Shown here piece after piece: positions 41,117 through 48,984 of a DNA stretch of 64,000 bases; position 1 is the first letter of the stretch; each line of letters starts with the position of its first letter. The notes under the pieces were generated by a model. It was not told the DNA's origin, did no database searches, and worked only from the letters and a program-made list of their open reading frames with translations. The stretch is taken from positions 62,001 to 126,000 of the forward strand of contig NZ_JACSCH020000003.1 of NCBI RefSeq assembly GCF_014451325.2. The letters are read 5' to 3'. Made by a program: the position numbers and the translations under genes. This DNA is from Streptomyces sp. CB02980 (GTDB lineage Bacteria; Actinomycetota; Actinomycetes; Streptomycetales; Streptomycetaceae).

Positions 41117-42808
41117 ATGACCGAGCGGTGGGCACTCGCAGCCGAAGCCGAGGGAGACGGCGCGCTGCTCGTCCCCCTCGGCCCCGACGGCCTGCCCGCC
41201 GGAGACGTGCGGCGCGAGCCGGACCTGGTCGCGGCCGTACGGGCCAGGCCCGAGGTCGCCCGCTGGGTGTGGCGGTCGACGGCCGAGGTGTACCCCCGCC
41301 TGCTGGCCGGCGGCGTACGGGTCGAGCGGTGCTACGACGTGGAGGACGCCGAGCAGCTGCTCCTGGGCCACGAGGGGCGGCTCGGCGAGCCCCGCTCCGC
41401 GGCGGCGGCGTGGGCGCGCCTGCGGAACGCGCCGGTGCCGCCAGATCCCCCGCAGCGCGGCGCCGAGCCCGGTTCGCAGGACTCGCTCTTCGAGCCGCGC
41501 CCCGTCGTCTCCGTCCCCTTCGACGGGTTCCTCGCGGTCTACGCGGAGCAGCTGCGCCGCCACGACCGGGCGGAGCACCCGGGCAGGATGCGGCTGCTCA
41601 CGGCCGCCGAGTCGGCGGGGATGCTGGTGGCCGCCGAGATGCACCGGGCGGGCCTGCCCTGGCGGGCGGACGTGCACCGGGACCTGCTGCACGAGCTGCT
41701 CGGCGAGCGGTACCCGGGCGGGGGCGAGCCCCGCCGCCTCGCGGAGCTCGCGGACGAGGTGTCGGCGGCCTTCGGTCGCCGGGTCCGGCCGGATCTGCCC
41801 GCCGATGTGGTGAAGGCCTTCGCGCAGGCCGGGGTGCGGCTGAAATCGACCCGCCGCTGGGAGCTGGAGGAGCTCGACCACCCGGCGGTGAAGCCGCTGA
41901 TCGCGTACAAGAAGCTGTACCGGATCTGGACGGCGCACGGCTGGTCGTGGCTCCAGGACTGGGTGCGGGACGGCCGTTTCCGGCCGGAGTACCTGCCCGG
42001 GGGCACGGTCAGCGGACGCTGGACGACCAACGGCGGCGGGGCCCTGCAGATCCCGAAGGTGATCCGGCGCGCGGTGGTCGCGGACGAGGGCTGGCGTCTC
42101 GTCGTGGCCGACGCCGACCAGATGGAGCCGCGCGTGCTCGCCGCGATCTCCCGGGACCCGGGTCTGATGGAGGTCGCGGGGCACCCCGACGACCTCTACA
42201 CCCGGCTCTCGGACCGGGCCTTCTCCGGCGACCGCGACCACGCGAAGATCGCGCTCCTGGGCGCGATCTACGGGCAGACCAGCGGCGACGGCCTGAAGAA
42301 CCTGGCGGCGCTGCGGCGCCGCTTCCCGCGCGCGGTGGCCTATGTCGACGAGGCGGCGAAGGCGGGCGAGGAGGGCCGGCTCGTACGGACCTGGCTGGGC
42401 CGGACCAGCCCGCGGGCGGTGGGCTCGGGCGAGGACGAGGAGGCGGGCCTGCCACAGGAGGGCGGCGAACCGGCTGCGGAGGAGGGGGAGTTCACCCCCG
42501 GCTACGCCTCCGGGAACGCGCGGGCGCGGGGCCGGTTCACCCGTAACTTCGTGGTGCAGGGCAGCGCTGCCGACTGGGCGCTGCTGATGCTGGCGGCTCT
42601 GCGGCGCGCGCTCTCCGGGATGCGGGCGGAGCTGGTGTTCTTCCAGCACGACGAGGTGATCGTGCACTGCCCCGCGGAGGAGGCGGAGGCGGTCACGGTG
42701 GCGATCCGGGCGGCGGGGGACGAGGCGGGCCGGATCGCGTTCGGGGAAACGCCGGTGCGGTTCCCGTTCACGGTGGCCACGGTGGAGCGGTACGCGGACG
42801 CGAAGTAG
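41117..42808 (+). CDS. Short PolA-family 3'-5' exonuclease/DNA polymerase
   Basis: A 563-residue family A polymerase homologue that lacks the 5' nuclease domain; Streptomyces databases call it bifunctional 3'-5' exonuclease/DNA polymerase. The palm motifs are complete: motif A VVADADQMEPRVLAAISRDP, motif B region RDHAKIALLGAIYGQTSGDGLKNLAAL, and motif C FFQHDEVIVHCP. The N-terminal third is a degenerate exonuclease-like domain without an obvious DEDD set. A Gly/Glu-rich insert (GSGEDEEAGLPQEGGEPAAEEGE) interrupts the fingers. ATG 41117 (MTERWALAAEAEGD) is natural. It is additional to normal polA; a repair or translesion role is plausible. Confidence 0.87.
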   Translation: MTERWALAAEAEGDGALLVPLGPDGLPAGDVRREPDLVAAVRARPEVARWVWRSTAEVYPRLLAGGVRVERCYDVEDAEQLLLGHEGRLGEPRSAAAAWARLRNAPVPPDPPQRGAEPGSQDSLFEPRPVVSVPFDGFLAVYAEQLRRHDRAEHPGRMRLLTAAESAGMLVAAEMHRAGLPWRADVHRDLLHELLGERYPGGGEPRRLAELADEVSAAFGRRVRPDLPADVVKAFAQAGVRLKSTRRWELEELDHPAVKPLIAYKKLYRIWTAHGWSWLQDWVRDGRFRPEYLPGGTVSGRWTTNGGGALQIPKVIRRAVVADEGWRLVVADADQMEPRVLAAISRDPGLMEVAGHPDDLYTRLSDRAFSGDRDHAKIALLGAIYGQTSGDGLKNLAALRRRFPRAVAYVDEAAKAGEEGRLVRTWLGRTSPRAVGSGEDEEAGLPQEGGEPAAEEGEFTPGYASGNARARGRFTRNFVVQGSAADWALLMLAALRRALSGMRAELVFFQHDEVIVHCPAEEAEAVTVAIRAAGDEAGRIAFGETPVRFPFTVATVERYADAK

Positions 42809-42827
42809 CCATGGGGGAAAGACGGAT

Positions 42828-42855
42828 GGCCCCGCACACATGCGCGTGCGGGGCC
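42828..42855. terminator. Hairpin between convergent polymerase and membrane-protein genes
   Basis: GGCCCCGCAC pairs with GTGCGGGGCC around an 8-base loop. It sits 19 bases after the polymerase stop and 17 before the other gene's stop. Confidence 0.82.
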
Positions 42856-42872
42856 CTCACGTGTCCGGCCGC

Positions 42873-44159
42873 CTACTTCAGCGGCAGCTTCTGCCACCTC
42901 ATGCTCAGCGCGATCGACCTCAGCTGCTGCATCGTCAGCGCGGGCTCGGCGCGGGTGGCCGCCTCGTGCTGGGTGCCGGCGTTGAAGGCGGACACGACGA
43001 CCCGGAAGCCCTCCGGGGTGATGGTGTCGACGGTCCACCAGACGACGCCCTCGCCGCCCTTCTCACCCGGCTGCTGGGTGAGCTTGACCCTGCGGCCGTC
43101 GGGGAGCGTGGTGACGTCCCCGCTGCCGAAGAGCTCGCCGGCCACGTCCGACATGTTCGGCTGGACGTTGATCTGGACGAGGCTCTTGCCCTTGCCGTCG
43201 TTGACGACCACATAGCCGTACCCCGACTGCCCGCCCTTGTTGACGACCGTGAGGTCCTTGGGCACGAGCGCGCTCAGGGTGTTCATCACGTCGGTGGCGC
43301 TGGGCTCGGCCGGAGGCTGGGCCGCGCCCTGGCCGCCGGACATGTCCACGTTCTCGGGCAGCTGCGCGGCCAGGCGGCCCCAGGCGGGGGCCGTGACGAG
43401 GGTCTTGAGCTGGGCGGGGGTGAAGGGCGGGTTCTCCCGGCTGACCGGAGCGCCCTTCTCGGCGGCGGCGTTGTACTCGCTCACGTCGACCAGGAAGCCG
43501 TCCTTGGTGAGCAGGACCGCACGCCACTGCTTGGTCTCCTCACGCTTGTCGGGGTACTCGTACCCCTGGAGGATCATGAGCCGGGAGCCGCCCGTCAGCT
43601 TCTCCTCGGTGCAGTCGTCGTAGGGGACGGCGACCTTGTCCGGGCAGGCCACCTGGTCCTCGCCCGCCTCGCCGGTGCCCGTGCGGAAGAGGCCGACGCT
43701 GACGCCGGCCTTGCCCTTCCCGTCGTCGAAGACGCCGGTGACCGACTGGCCGACGCCGTCGAGGCCGTCGATCTGCCAGGTCCCCGCCGGGGTGTTGCTC
43801 GTGAGGACCGCGGCCAAGTTCTTGACGGGGATGTTCGCCTCGCCCGGCAGCTGCTTCCCGGGGACGGGGTCGGTGGTGGCGGTGGGCTTGGGCGGCGCCG
43901 CCACGGAGGTGCTCGTCGCGTCCGCGGCGGGCGACAGCAGCGAGCCGCCGTACACACCGCCGATGCCGACGGCGGCGAGCGCGAGGACGCCGCCGGTCAT
44001 CGCGAGGCGACGGCGGACGAGGCGCCGCTTGCCGCGCTGCAGCCCGCCCTCGACCAGCTCGCGCCGGTCGTCGGCCGCGAAGCCGTCGCCGGTGCGGCGC
44101 AGGATCGCGCCGAGCTGGTCCTCGAACCCTTCGTGCTGGGGGCCTTCGTTCTGAGGCAT
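42873..44159 (-). CDS. Membrane protein downstream of SigE-like sigma, anti-sigma-like layout
   Basis: A 428-residue protein with a short acidic/basic cytoplasmic part (GFEDQLGAILRRTGDGFAADDRRELVEGGLQRGKRRLVRRR), one membrane helix (about residues 55-75, TGGVLALAAVGIGGVYGG) and a large extracellular part of about 350 residues containing two similar blocks (VSVGLFRTGTGE... and SLVQINVQPNMSDVAGELFGSGDVTTL...). No lipobox. The arrangement, a SigE-type ECF gene followed by a single-span protein with basic juxtamembrane residues, matches that at 26102-26971, though the extracellular domains differ. It is a candidate anti-sigma factor; the function is not proved. ATG 44159 has GGAG upstream at a rather long distance. 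Confidence 0.72.
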   Translation of the reverse strand: MPQNEGPQHEGFEDQLGAILRRTGDGFAADDRRELVEGGLQRGKRRLVRRRLAMTGGVLALAAVGIGGVYGGSLLSPAADATSTSVAAPPKPTATTDPVPGKQLPGEANIPVKNLAAVLTSNTPAGTWQIDGLDGVGQSVTGVFDDGKGKAGVSVGLFRTGTGEAGEDQVACPDKVAVPYDDCTEEKLTGGSRLMILQGYEYPDKREETKQWRAVLLTKDGFLVDVSEYNAAAEKGAPVSRENPPFTPAQLKTLVTAPAWGRLAAQLPENVDMSGGQGAAQPPAEPSATDVMNTLSALVPKDLTVVNKGGQSGYGYVVVNDGKGKSLVQINVQPNMSDVAGELFGSGDVTTLPDGRRVKLTQQPGEKGGEGVVWWTVDTITPEGFRVVVSAFNAGTQHEAATRAEPALTMQQLRSIALSMRWQKLPLK

Positions 44160-44287
44160 GTCGAATTCACCGTCTCCGGTCGGGGGATGAGGAAGCCTGG
44201 GGTGGAGGAGAAGCGTGGAGGAGAGAGCCCCGCGGGGGCGGGGGCGGGGGCGGCCGGCGGGGGTGGGGCGGGCGCGGCCGGCGGCGG

Positions 44288-44797
44288 TCAGCGCGCGGCG
44301 AACTCGGCGATGCTGCCGCCGAGTCGTTCGCGCAGCTTCGCGAGGGCGCGTACGGAGCGGGTGCGTACCGCGGCGGAGCTGACGTGCAGGGCGTCGGCGG
44401 TCTCCTCGATGCTGCGGTCCTCCCAGTACCGCAGCACCACGACCGCCCGGTCCTTGGGGGCGAGCCCGGCCAGCGCGTCGAGCAGCGCGATCCGCAGCGC
44501 CGGGTCCTCGCCGTTGTCGGGGGCGCGGTCGGGGAGCTCGCCGAGCGGCCGCTCGGTGGCCGACCGGCGCCGCTGGTGGCTGAGGAACGTGCGGACGAGC
44601 ACGGTCTGGGCGTACGCGGCGGGGTTCCCGATCCGGGCCATGCGTCCCCACAGGGCGTACATCCTGCCGAGCGTCTCCTGGGTGAGGTCCTCGGCAAGGT
44701 GGGTGTCCCCACTGGTCAGCAGGCATGCCGAGCGGAACAGCGGGCCCGTGCGTGCGGCGGCGAACTCCAGGAACTCGTCCGCGCGGGACTTTCTCAT
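44288..44797 (-). CDS. ECF sigma factor, SigE-type family
   Basis: A 169-residue sigma factor. Region 2 reads FLEFAAARTGPLFRSACLLTSGDTHLAEDLTQETLGRMYALWGRM, region 4 is LAGLAPKDRAVVVLRYWEDRSIEETADALHVSSAAVRTRSVRALAKL. ATG 44797 (MRKSRADEFLEF) has GGAGG three to four bases upstream; the longer frame from 44821 starts with MTARERRG. The next gene on the strand is the single-span protein 128 bp downstream. Compared with the sigma at 26968, region 4 is similar in size and motif, so both belong to the same subgroup. Confidence 0.9.
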   Translation of the reverse strand: MRKSRADEFLEFAAARTGPLFRSACLLTSGDTHLAEDLTQETLGRMYALWGRMARIGNPAAYAQTVLVRTFLSHQRRRSATERPLGELPDRAPDNGEDPALRIALLDALAGLAPKDRAVVVLRYWEDRSIEETADALHVSSAAVRTRSVRALAKLRERLGGSIAEFAAR

Positions 44798-44948
44798 GCC
44801 CCTCCTTTCCCTCGCGGTCACGTGGTGTGGTCGCCGTACACCTCATTGACGCGATGGGGAGGGGCAAATGTTTCAGCGTCTTCGAGGGAATCTGCAGGCG
44901 TCTTCGCCGAGTGCGTCCAAAAGGGCGGAAAAGGGGTAATCCTGGAGT

Positions 44949-45329
44949 ATGAACACTCTCAGCGCAGCCCAGACCCTGGCCGCGGGAGTCTGGCAGTCAG
45001 GCCTCGGACAGGTGCTCGGCGGGCTTGTCATCGTCGCCGTACTGATCGCGGCGGTCTGGCTGGGCTTCCGGGTCCGCGACCGCGAATCCAATCCGCCCAA
45101 GCCGGACGAGCAGCCCCATCGGCCGGACGACGGCAGCCTGCCGGGCGAGACGTCCGGGTACCGCAGGCCGACCGAGATGCCGCAGACGGACGGCGAGCAC
45201 CGGCTCATGCCGTACCAGCTCAAGGACGGCTCGGAGGCGTCACCCGACCCGCCGACCGAGGAGAAGCGCAAGTGGGGCGGGATCTCCAGCGGAGGCTTCG
45301 GCAGTGGAGGCACGGGTCACGGCGACTGA
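44949..45329 (+). CDS. DUF6479 family small membrane protein
   Basis: A 126-residue protein with one membrane helix (GLGQVLGGLVIVAVLIAAVWLGFRVR, about residues 18-43) and a Pro/Asp-rich cytoplasmic or periplasmic tail (SNPPKPDEQPHRPDDGSL, EEKRKWGGISSGGFGSGG). It matches the DUF6479 pattern of Streptomyces, whose members have the E-x-N-P-P-x-P-x-E-Q-P motif after the helix. Function is unknown. It is divergent from the SigE-type gene (151-bp gap) and runs into the ECF41-like gene 30 bases on. Confidence 0.78.
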   Translation: MNTLSAAQTLAAGVWQSGLGQVLGGLVIVAVLIAAVWLGFRVRDRESNPPKPDEQPHRPDDGSLPGETSGYRRPTEMPQTDGEHRLMPYQLKDGSEASPDPPTEEKRKWGGISSGGFGSGGTGHGD

Positions 45330-45359
45330 ACCCTTCCTGCCCGACGGAGGCCACGCCCC

Positions 45360-46229
45360 GTGGATGAGAACGCTGTCCCCGCAACGCTCCAGGGAGCCCT
45401 CCCCACCGCTCCCTTCGAGGAGCACCGACCGCACCTGCGGGCCGTCGCGTACCGCCTCCTCGGCACCTTCGAGGAGGCGGACGAGGCGGTGGAGGACGTA
45501 CGGAGGAGCCGGCCGGCCCGGCGCCCCCCGATCGCCCCGGGCCCGGTCCCGGCCCCGTACGACCTCACCGAGGCCGTCGCCCGTGCCTGCCTGGACCGGC
45601 TCCGGTCCCGCGAGACCCACCGCGAGCACCCCTGGGACCCGTGGGACCCCTGGGCCTCGGGGATGCCGAACGACCAGAGCGACCCCGGGGAACCGCCCCC
45701 GCCGACGGCCCTCGACGGACTGACACCACCGGAACGGCTCGCGTTCGTCCTGCACGACGAGTTCTCCGTCCCGTACGAGCGGATCGCCGCGATCGTGGAA
45801 CGCACCCCGGCCGCCACCCGCCAGCTCGCCGGCCGGGCCCGCTACCGGCTGCGGGAGGCCGAGGAGATGCCGGAGCCGGACCTGCCCCGCCAGCGGGACG
45901 TCGTCGCGGCCTTCCTGGCGGCCGCGCGGAGCGGCGACGCCGCCGCCCTGCACGACCTCCTCGACCCCGACGTGGTGCTGCGGGCCGACGCCACGGCCGA
46001 ACGGTCCGGGGCAACGAACGTGCACGGCCCCGGGGCGGTCGCCGAGGCGATCGCCCGCCAGGTGAGCACGGCCAGAAAGGCCCTGGTGGACGGGGCGGCG
46101 GGGCTGGCCTGGCCGGCGGAGGGCGACCCACGGCTCGTGTTCGTCTTCACCGTCCTGGAGGACCGGATCACCGCGATCGACGCCCTGTCGGACGCGGACC
46201 ACCTGGGCCGCCTGAAGCTCCAGCTCTGA
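45360..46229 (+). CDS. ECF41-like sigma factor with SnoaL-type C-terminal domain
   Basis: A 289-residue sigma-like protein. Region 2 is present but atypical: FEEHRPHLRAVAYRLLGTFEEADEAVEDVRRSRPARRPP, without the conserved A-W-L-R after the A-V-x-D part. Region 4 is LDGLTPPERLAFVLHDEFSVPYERIAAIVERTPAATRQLAGRARYRLREA, and an NTF2/SnoaL-like domain follows (DVVAAFLAAARSGDAAALHDLLDPDVVLRADAT onward). This layout is that of the ECF41 group, where the C-terminal domain controls activity instead of a separate anti-sigma. GTG 45360 follows GGAGG. The divergence in region 2 raises doubt about activity at normal -10 elements. Confidence 0.8.
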   Translation: MDENAVPATLQGALPTAPFEEHRPHLRAVAYRLLGTFEEADEAVEDVRRSRPARRPPIAPGPVPAPYDLTEAVARACLDRLRSRETHREHPWDPWDPWASGMPNDQSDPGEPPPPTALDGLTPPERLAFVLHDEFSVPYERIAAIVERTPAATRQLAGRARYRLREAEEMPEPDLPRQRDVVAAFLAAARSGDAAALHDLLDPDVVLRADATAERSGATNVHGPGAVAEAIARQVSTARKALVDGAAGLAWPAEGDPRLVFVFTVLEDRITAIDALSDADHLGRLKLQL

Positions 46230-46278
46230 GCCCCCTCCGCGCCCCGGTCACCACCCGGACCCCGGTCCGCTCCCGGGC

Positions 46279-46974
46279 TCACTCCCCGAGAACGCGCCCC
46301 GCACGGGATGCCACATGGGCGGGCGGCACGACGTCGGCGGGCAGCACGGGATCGGTGACCGGCTCCCCGAAGGTGGTCACCACGGGCAGCACCCCGGCCC
46401 ACAGTCCCAGCGCCGCGTCCTCGGAATCACCGTCGTCCGGCGGCCCGCTGCGGGTCTTCACCGAGGCCTCGGTCAGGTCGAGCGCGAGCACGGCGGTCGC
46501 GGCCAGTTCCTTGCGGCTGGGCTGCCGTACGTAGTCCCACTGCCCCGGGGAGCTCTGTTCGGTGAGCGCCCGCAGGCCACGCAGCTTCTCGTCCGGGTCG
46601 GTCACGACGCGCGGGACGCCGTAGATCATCGCGCAGCGGTAGTTCACCCCGTGCTCGAAGACGGAACGGGCCAGGACCAGCCCGTCGACGTGGGTGACGG
46701 TGACACAGACGGTGGTGTCGGGCGCCTGGACGAGACTGCGGCTGGCGACGGACCCGTGCAGGTACAGCCGGTCGCCCTCGACGCCGTACGCGGTGGGCAC
46801 CACCATCGTCGTCCCGTCGACGGGGACGCCGAGATGACAGAGGAACCCGGCGTCGAGCACGGCGTCCAGATCGGCCCGCCGATGACTGCCCTGCTCCCGC
46901 ATCCGCCGCAACCGGGTCCGCTCGGTGACGACCGACGCCTCGTCCCCGCCGACCGCGTCCGTGCCGCCGCTCAT
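46279..46974 (-). CDS. Pyridoxamine 5'-phosphate oxidase-like flavin-binding protein
   Basis: A 231-residue split-barrel protein of the PPOX/flavin-nucleotide-binding family (FMN-binding type). Signs are VLDAGFLCHLGVPVDGTTMVVPTAYGVEGDRLYLHGSVASRSL and SVFEHGVNYRCAMIYG. These proteins bind FMN or F420 or haem; substrate not inferable. The ATG at 46974 is natural. The middle SPGQWDYVRQPSRKELAATAVLALDL is conserved. It is divergent from nothing adjacent; the tRNA lies downstream of its 5' side. Confidence 0.85.
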   Translation of the reverse strand: MSGGTDAVGGDEASVVTERTRLRRMREQGSHRRADLDAVLDAGFLCHLGVPVDGTTMVVPTAYGVEGDRLYLHGSVASRSLVQAPDTTVCVTVTHVDGLVLARSVFEHGVNYRCAMIYGVPRVVTDPDEKLRGLRALTEQSSPGQWDYVRQPSRKELAATAVLALDLTEASVKTRSGPPDDGDSEDAALGLWAGVLPVVTTFGEPVTDPVLPADVVPPAHVASRAGRVLGE

Positions 46975-47124
46975 GCTTCCCCCAAGTACCTCGACCGACG
47001 CAGAAGATCTTCCGGAGTTGTACGGCCTCCGACCCCCGGCCCGCCACCACCGCCCACCTGTCGGAACGGAAGTCCTCGGCGGTGGCAGGGTTTCCGCGGA
47101 CGGCGATCCCCGTCCCCGGGCATG

Positions 47125-47160
47125 AAAAAACCCCAGGTCACGGCGAGTGAGTCCTGGGGT
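47125..47160 (-). terminator. Rho-independent terminator after tRNA-Thr
   Basis: On the minus strand ACCCCAGG and CCTGGGGT form an 8-bp stem around a 15-base loop and are followed directly by TTTTTT (47130-47125), a textbook terminator eight bases past the tRNA 3' end. Confidence 0.88.
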
Positions 47161-47167
47161 AATTCCG

Positions 47168-47241
47168 AGCCGCCTTCGGGATTCGAACCCGAGACCTACG
47201 CATTACGAGTGCGTTGCTCTGGCCAACTGAGCTAAGGCGGC
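47168..47241 (-). tRNA. tRNA-Thr (anticodon CGT)
   Basis: The minus strand reads GCCGCCTTAGCTCAGTTGG and folds to a cloverleaf: acceptor GCCGCCT/AGGCGGC, D-arm GCTC, anticodon loop CTCGTAA with CGT in the middle, T-arm CGGGTTCGAATCCCG. Length is 74 bases and CCA is not encoded. It decodes ACG. A terminator with six T follows. Confidence 0.96.
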
Positions 47242-47326
47242 ACGCCGTCCGAACCCATGGTGGGTGCAGCAGCGACGCCAAGTCTACACAGTTTCCCGAG
47301 GTGCTCCGACCACCCCCGGAGAGGGC

Positions 47327-48889
47327 CTATGAGCAGCGCTTTCCTTCGGCGGGAGGGGTGCCGTCGAGGAGGTACGTGTTGATCGCCGTGTCGATGCAGT
47401 CGCTGCCCCGGCCGTACGCGGTGTGGCCGTCGCCCTCGTAGGTGAGGAGGGTGCCGGAGGAGAGCTGACCGGCCAGGGACTGGGCCCACTTGTACGGGGT
47501 GGCCGGGTCTCGGGTGGTGCCGACGACCAGGATCGGGGCGGCGCCCTCGGCGGTGATCCGGTGGGGGCCGCCGGTGGGCGGGGTCGGCCAGGAGGTGCAG
47601 TTGAGGGCCGCCCAGGCGAGGCCCCTGCCGAAGATCGGGGAGGCCTTCTCGAAGGACGGAACGGCCTTCGAGACGTCGGCGGGGCCCCCGTAGGCGGCCG
47701 GCAGGTCGAGGCAGTTCACGGCCGCGTTGGCGAACATCAGGTTGGCGTACGTGCCGTCCCCCTCCCGCTCGTAGTAGCTGTCGGCCAGCGCCAGGAGGCC
47801 CGAGCCCTCGCCGCCGATCGCCTGCGTGAGGGCCTCCCGCAGCTGGGGCCAGGCGCCCTCGTCGTACATCGCCGCGATCACCCCGGTGGTGGCGAGGGAC
47901 TCGCCGAGCGCCCGGCTCTCGCCGGTGGGCACCGGCTCGGCGTCCACGTCGCGGAAGAACTTCTTCAGCGCCTCGCCGGCCGCCTCGACCGACTCCGTCC
48001 CCAGCGGACAGTCCGGCTTGGTCACGCAGTCCGCGGCGAAGGCCCGGAACGAGGTCTCGAAGCCGGCGGTCTGGTCGCGGTTGAGGTCGATCGCCGGCAG
48101 CGACGGGTCCATCGCCCCGTCGAGGACGAGGCGGCCGACCCGGTCCGGGAACAGCTCGGCGTACGTGGCGCCGAGGAACGTGCCGTACGAGGCCCCCACA
48201 TAGCTGAGCTTCTCGTCGCCGAGCACCGCCCGCAGGATGTCCATGTCGCGGGCCGTCTCGACCGTGGAGACGTGCGGCAGGATCGCCCGCGACTTCTTCG
48301 CGCAGCCCGCCGAGAAGTCCTTGAAGGCGGCGCTCAGCACGTTGACCTCCGCGGTGTCGTCGGGGGTCTGGTCGACCTGCGTGAACGTGTCCATCTGGGG
48401 GCCCGTCAGACACTCGACCGGCTCACTGCGCGCGACTCCGCGCGGGTCGACGGCCACCATGTCGTAGCGGGCGCGGACGGGTGCGGGGTAGCCGACGCCC
48501 GCGTATCCCTGGAGGTAGCCGACGGCGGAGCCGCCGGGGCCGCCCGGGTTGACCAGGAGCGAACCGAGCCGCTTGCCGGGGCCGGTCGCCCGGACCCGCG
48601 AGATCGCCAGGTCGATCTGCTCCCCGTCCGGCTTCGCGTAGTCCAGCGGGGCCCGCAGGGTCGCGCACTGGAAGCCCGTGACACCGCAGTCGCGCCAGGT
48701 CGGCTTCTGCCCGTAGAACCTCTTCAGCGCCTCGGGCGAGGGGGAGGGCGAGGAGGACGGCGAGGCCTGCCGGGCGGCGGCCGTCGTGCGGGACGCCGCC
48801 GCGTCGCTTCCGCCCGAGCAGCCGGAGAGGATCAGTCCGGCGGCCGCGAGGGCCGTGGCGGACGTACGGAGCAAGCGCCTGGAGTCCAT
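47327..48889 (-). CDS. Secreted alpha/beta hydrolase, tripeptidyl-aminopeptidase-like lipoprotein
   Basis: A 520-residue exported hydrolase of the S33-type group found in Streptomyces (SlpD/SlpE and tripeptidyl aminopeptidase relatives). The leader has the lipobox LSGC (Cys24). The nucleophile Ser234 is in the elbow GASYGTFLG, the acid is in VVGTTRDPATPYKWA and the His in EGDGHTAYGRG. Conserved LVNPGGPGGSAVGYLQ supplies the oxyanion site. Start ATG 48889 (MDSRRLLRTSATALAAAG) is natural. Conserved cysteines (DCGVTGFQC, DCVTKPDC) suggest disulfides typical of extracellular proteins. Substrate: probably peptides with free N-terminus. It is next to holB and shares its strand. Confidence 0.9.
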   Translation of the reverse strand: MDSRRLLRTSATALAAAGLILSGCSGGSDAAASRTTAAARQASPSSSPSPSPEALKRFYGQKPTWRDCGVTGFQCATLRAPLDYAKPDGEQIDLAISRVRATGPGKRLGSLLVNPGGPGGSAVGYLQGYAGVGYPAPVRARYDMVAVDPRGVARSEPVECLTGPQMDTFTQVDQTPDDTAEVNVLSAAFKDFSAGCAKKSRAILPHVSTVETARDMDILRAVLGDEKLSYVGASYGTFLGATYAELFPDRVGRLVLDGAMDPSLPAIDLNRDQTAGFETSFRAFAADCVTKPDCPLGTESVEAAGEALKKFFRDVDAEPVPTGESRALGESLATTGVIAAMYDEGAWPQLREALTQAIGGEGSGLLALADSYYEREGDGTYANLMFANAAVNCLDLPAAYGGPADVSKAVPSFEKASPIFGRGLAWAALNCTSWPTPPTGGPHRITAEGAAPILVVGTTRDPATPYKWAQSLAGQLSSGTLLTYEGDGHTAYGRGSDCIDTAINTYLLDGTPPAEGKRCS

Positions 48890-48984
48890 TCCCGGAGCGT
48901 ATCCGGAGCGGTACGCACCGTGTCCAATCGGACTCCGGCCCCCGCCTTGTCGACGACCTCCGGCCCCGCGCCGCCGAAGCATCC

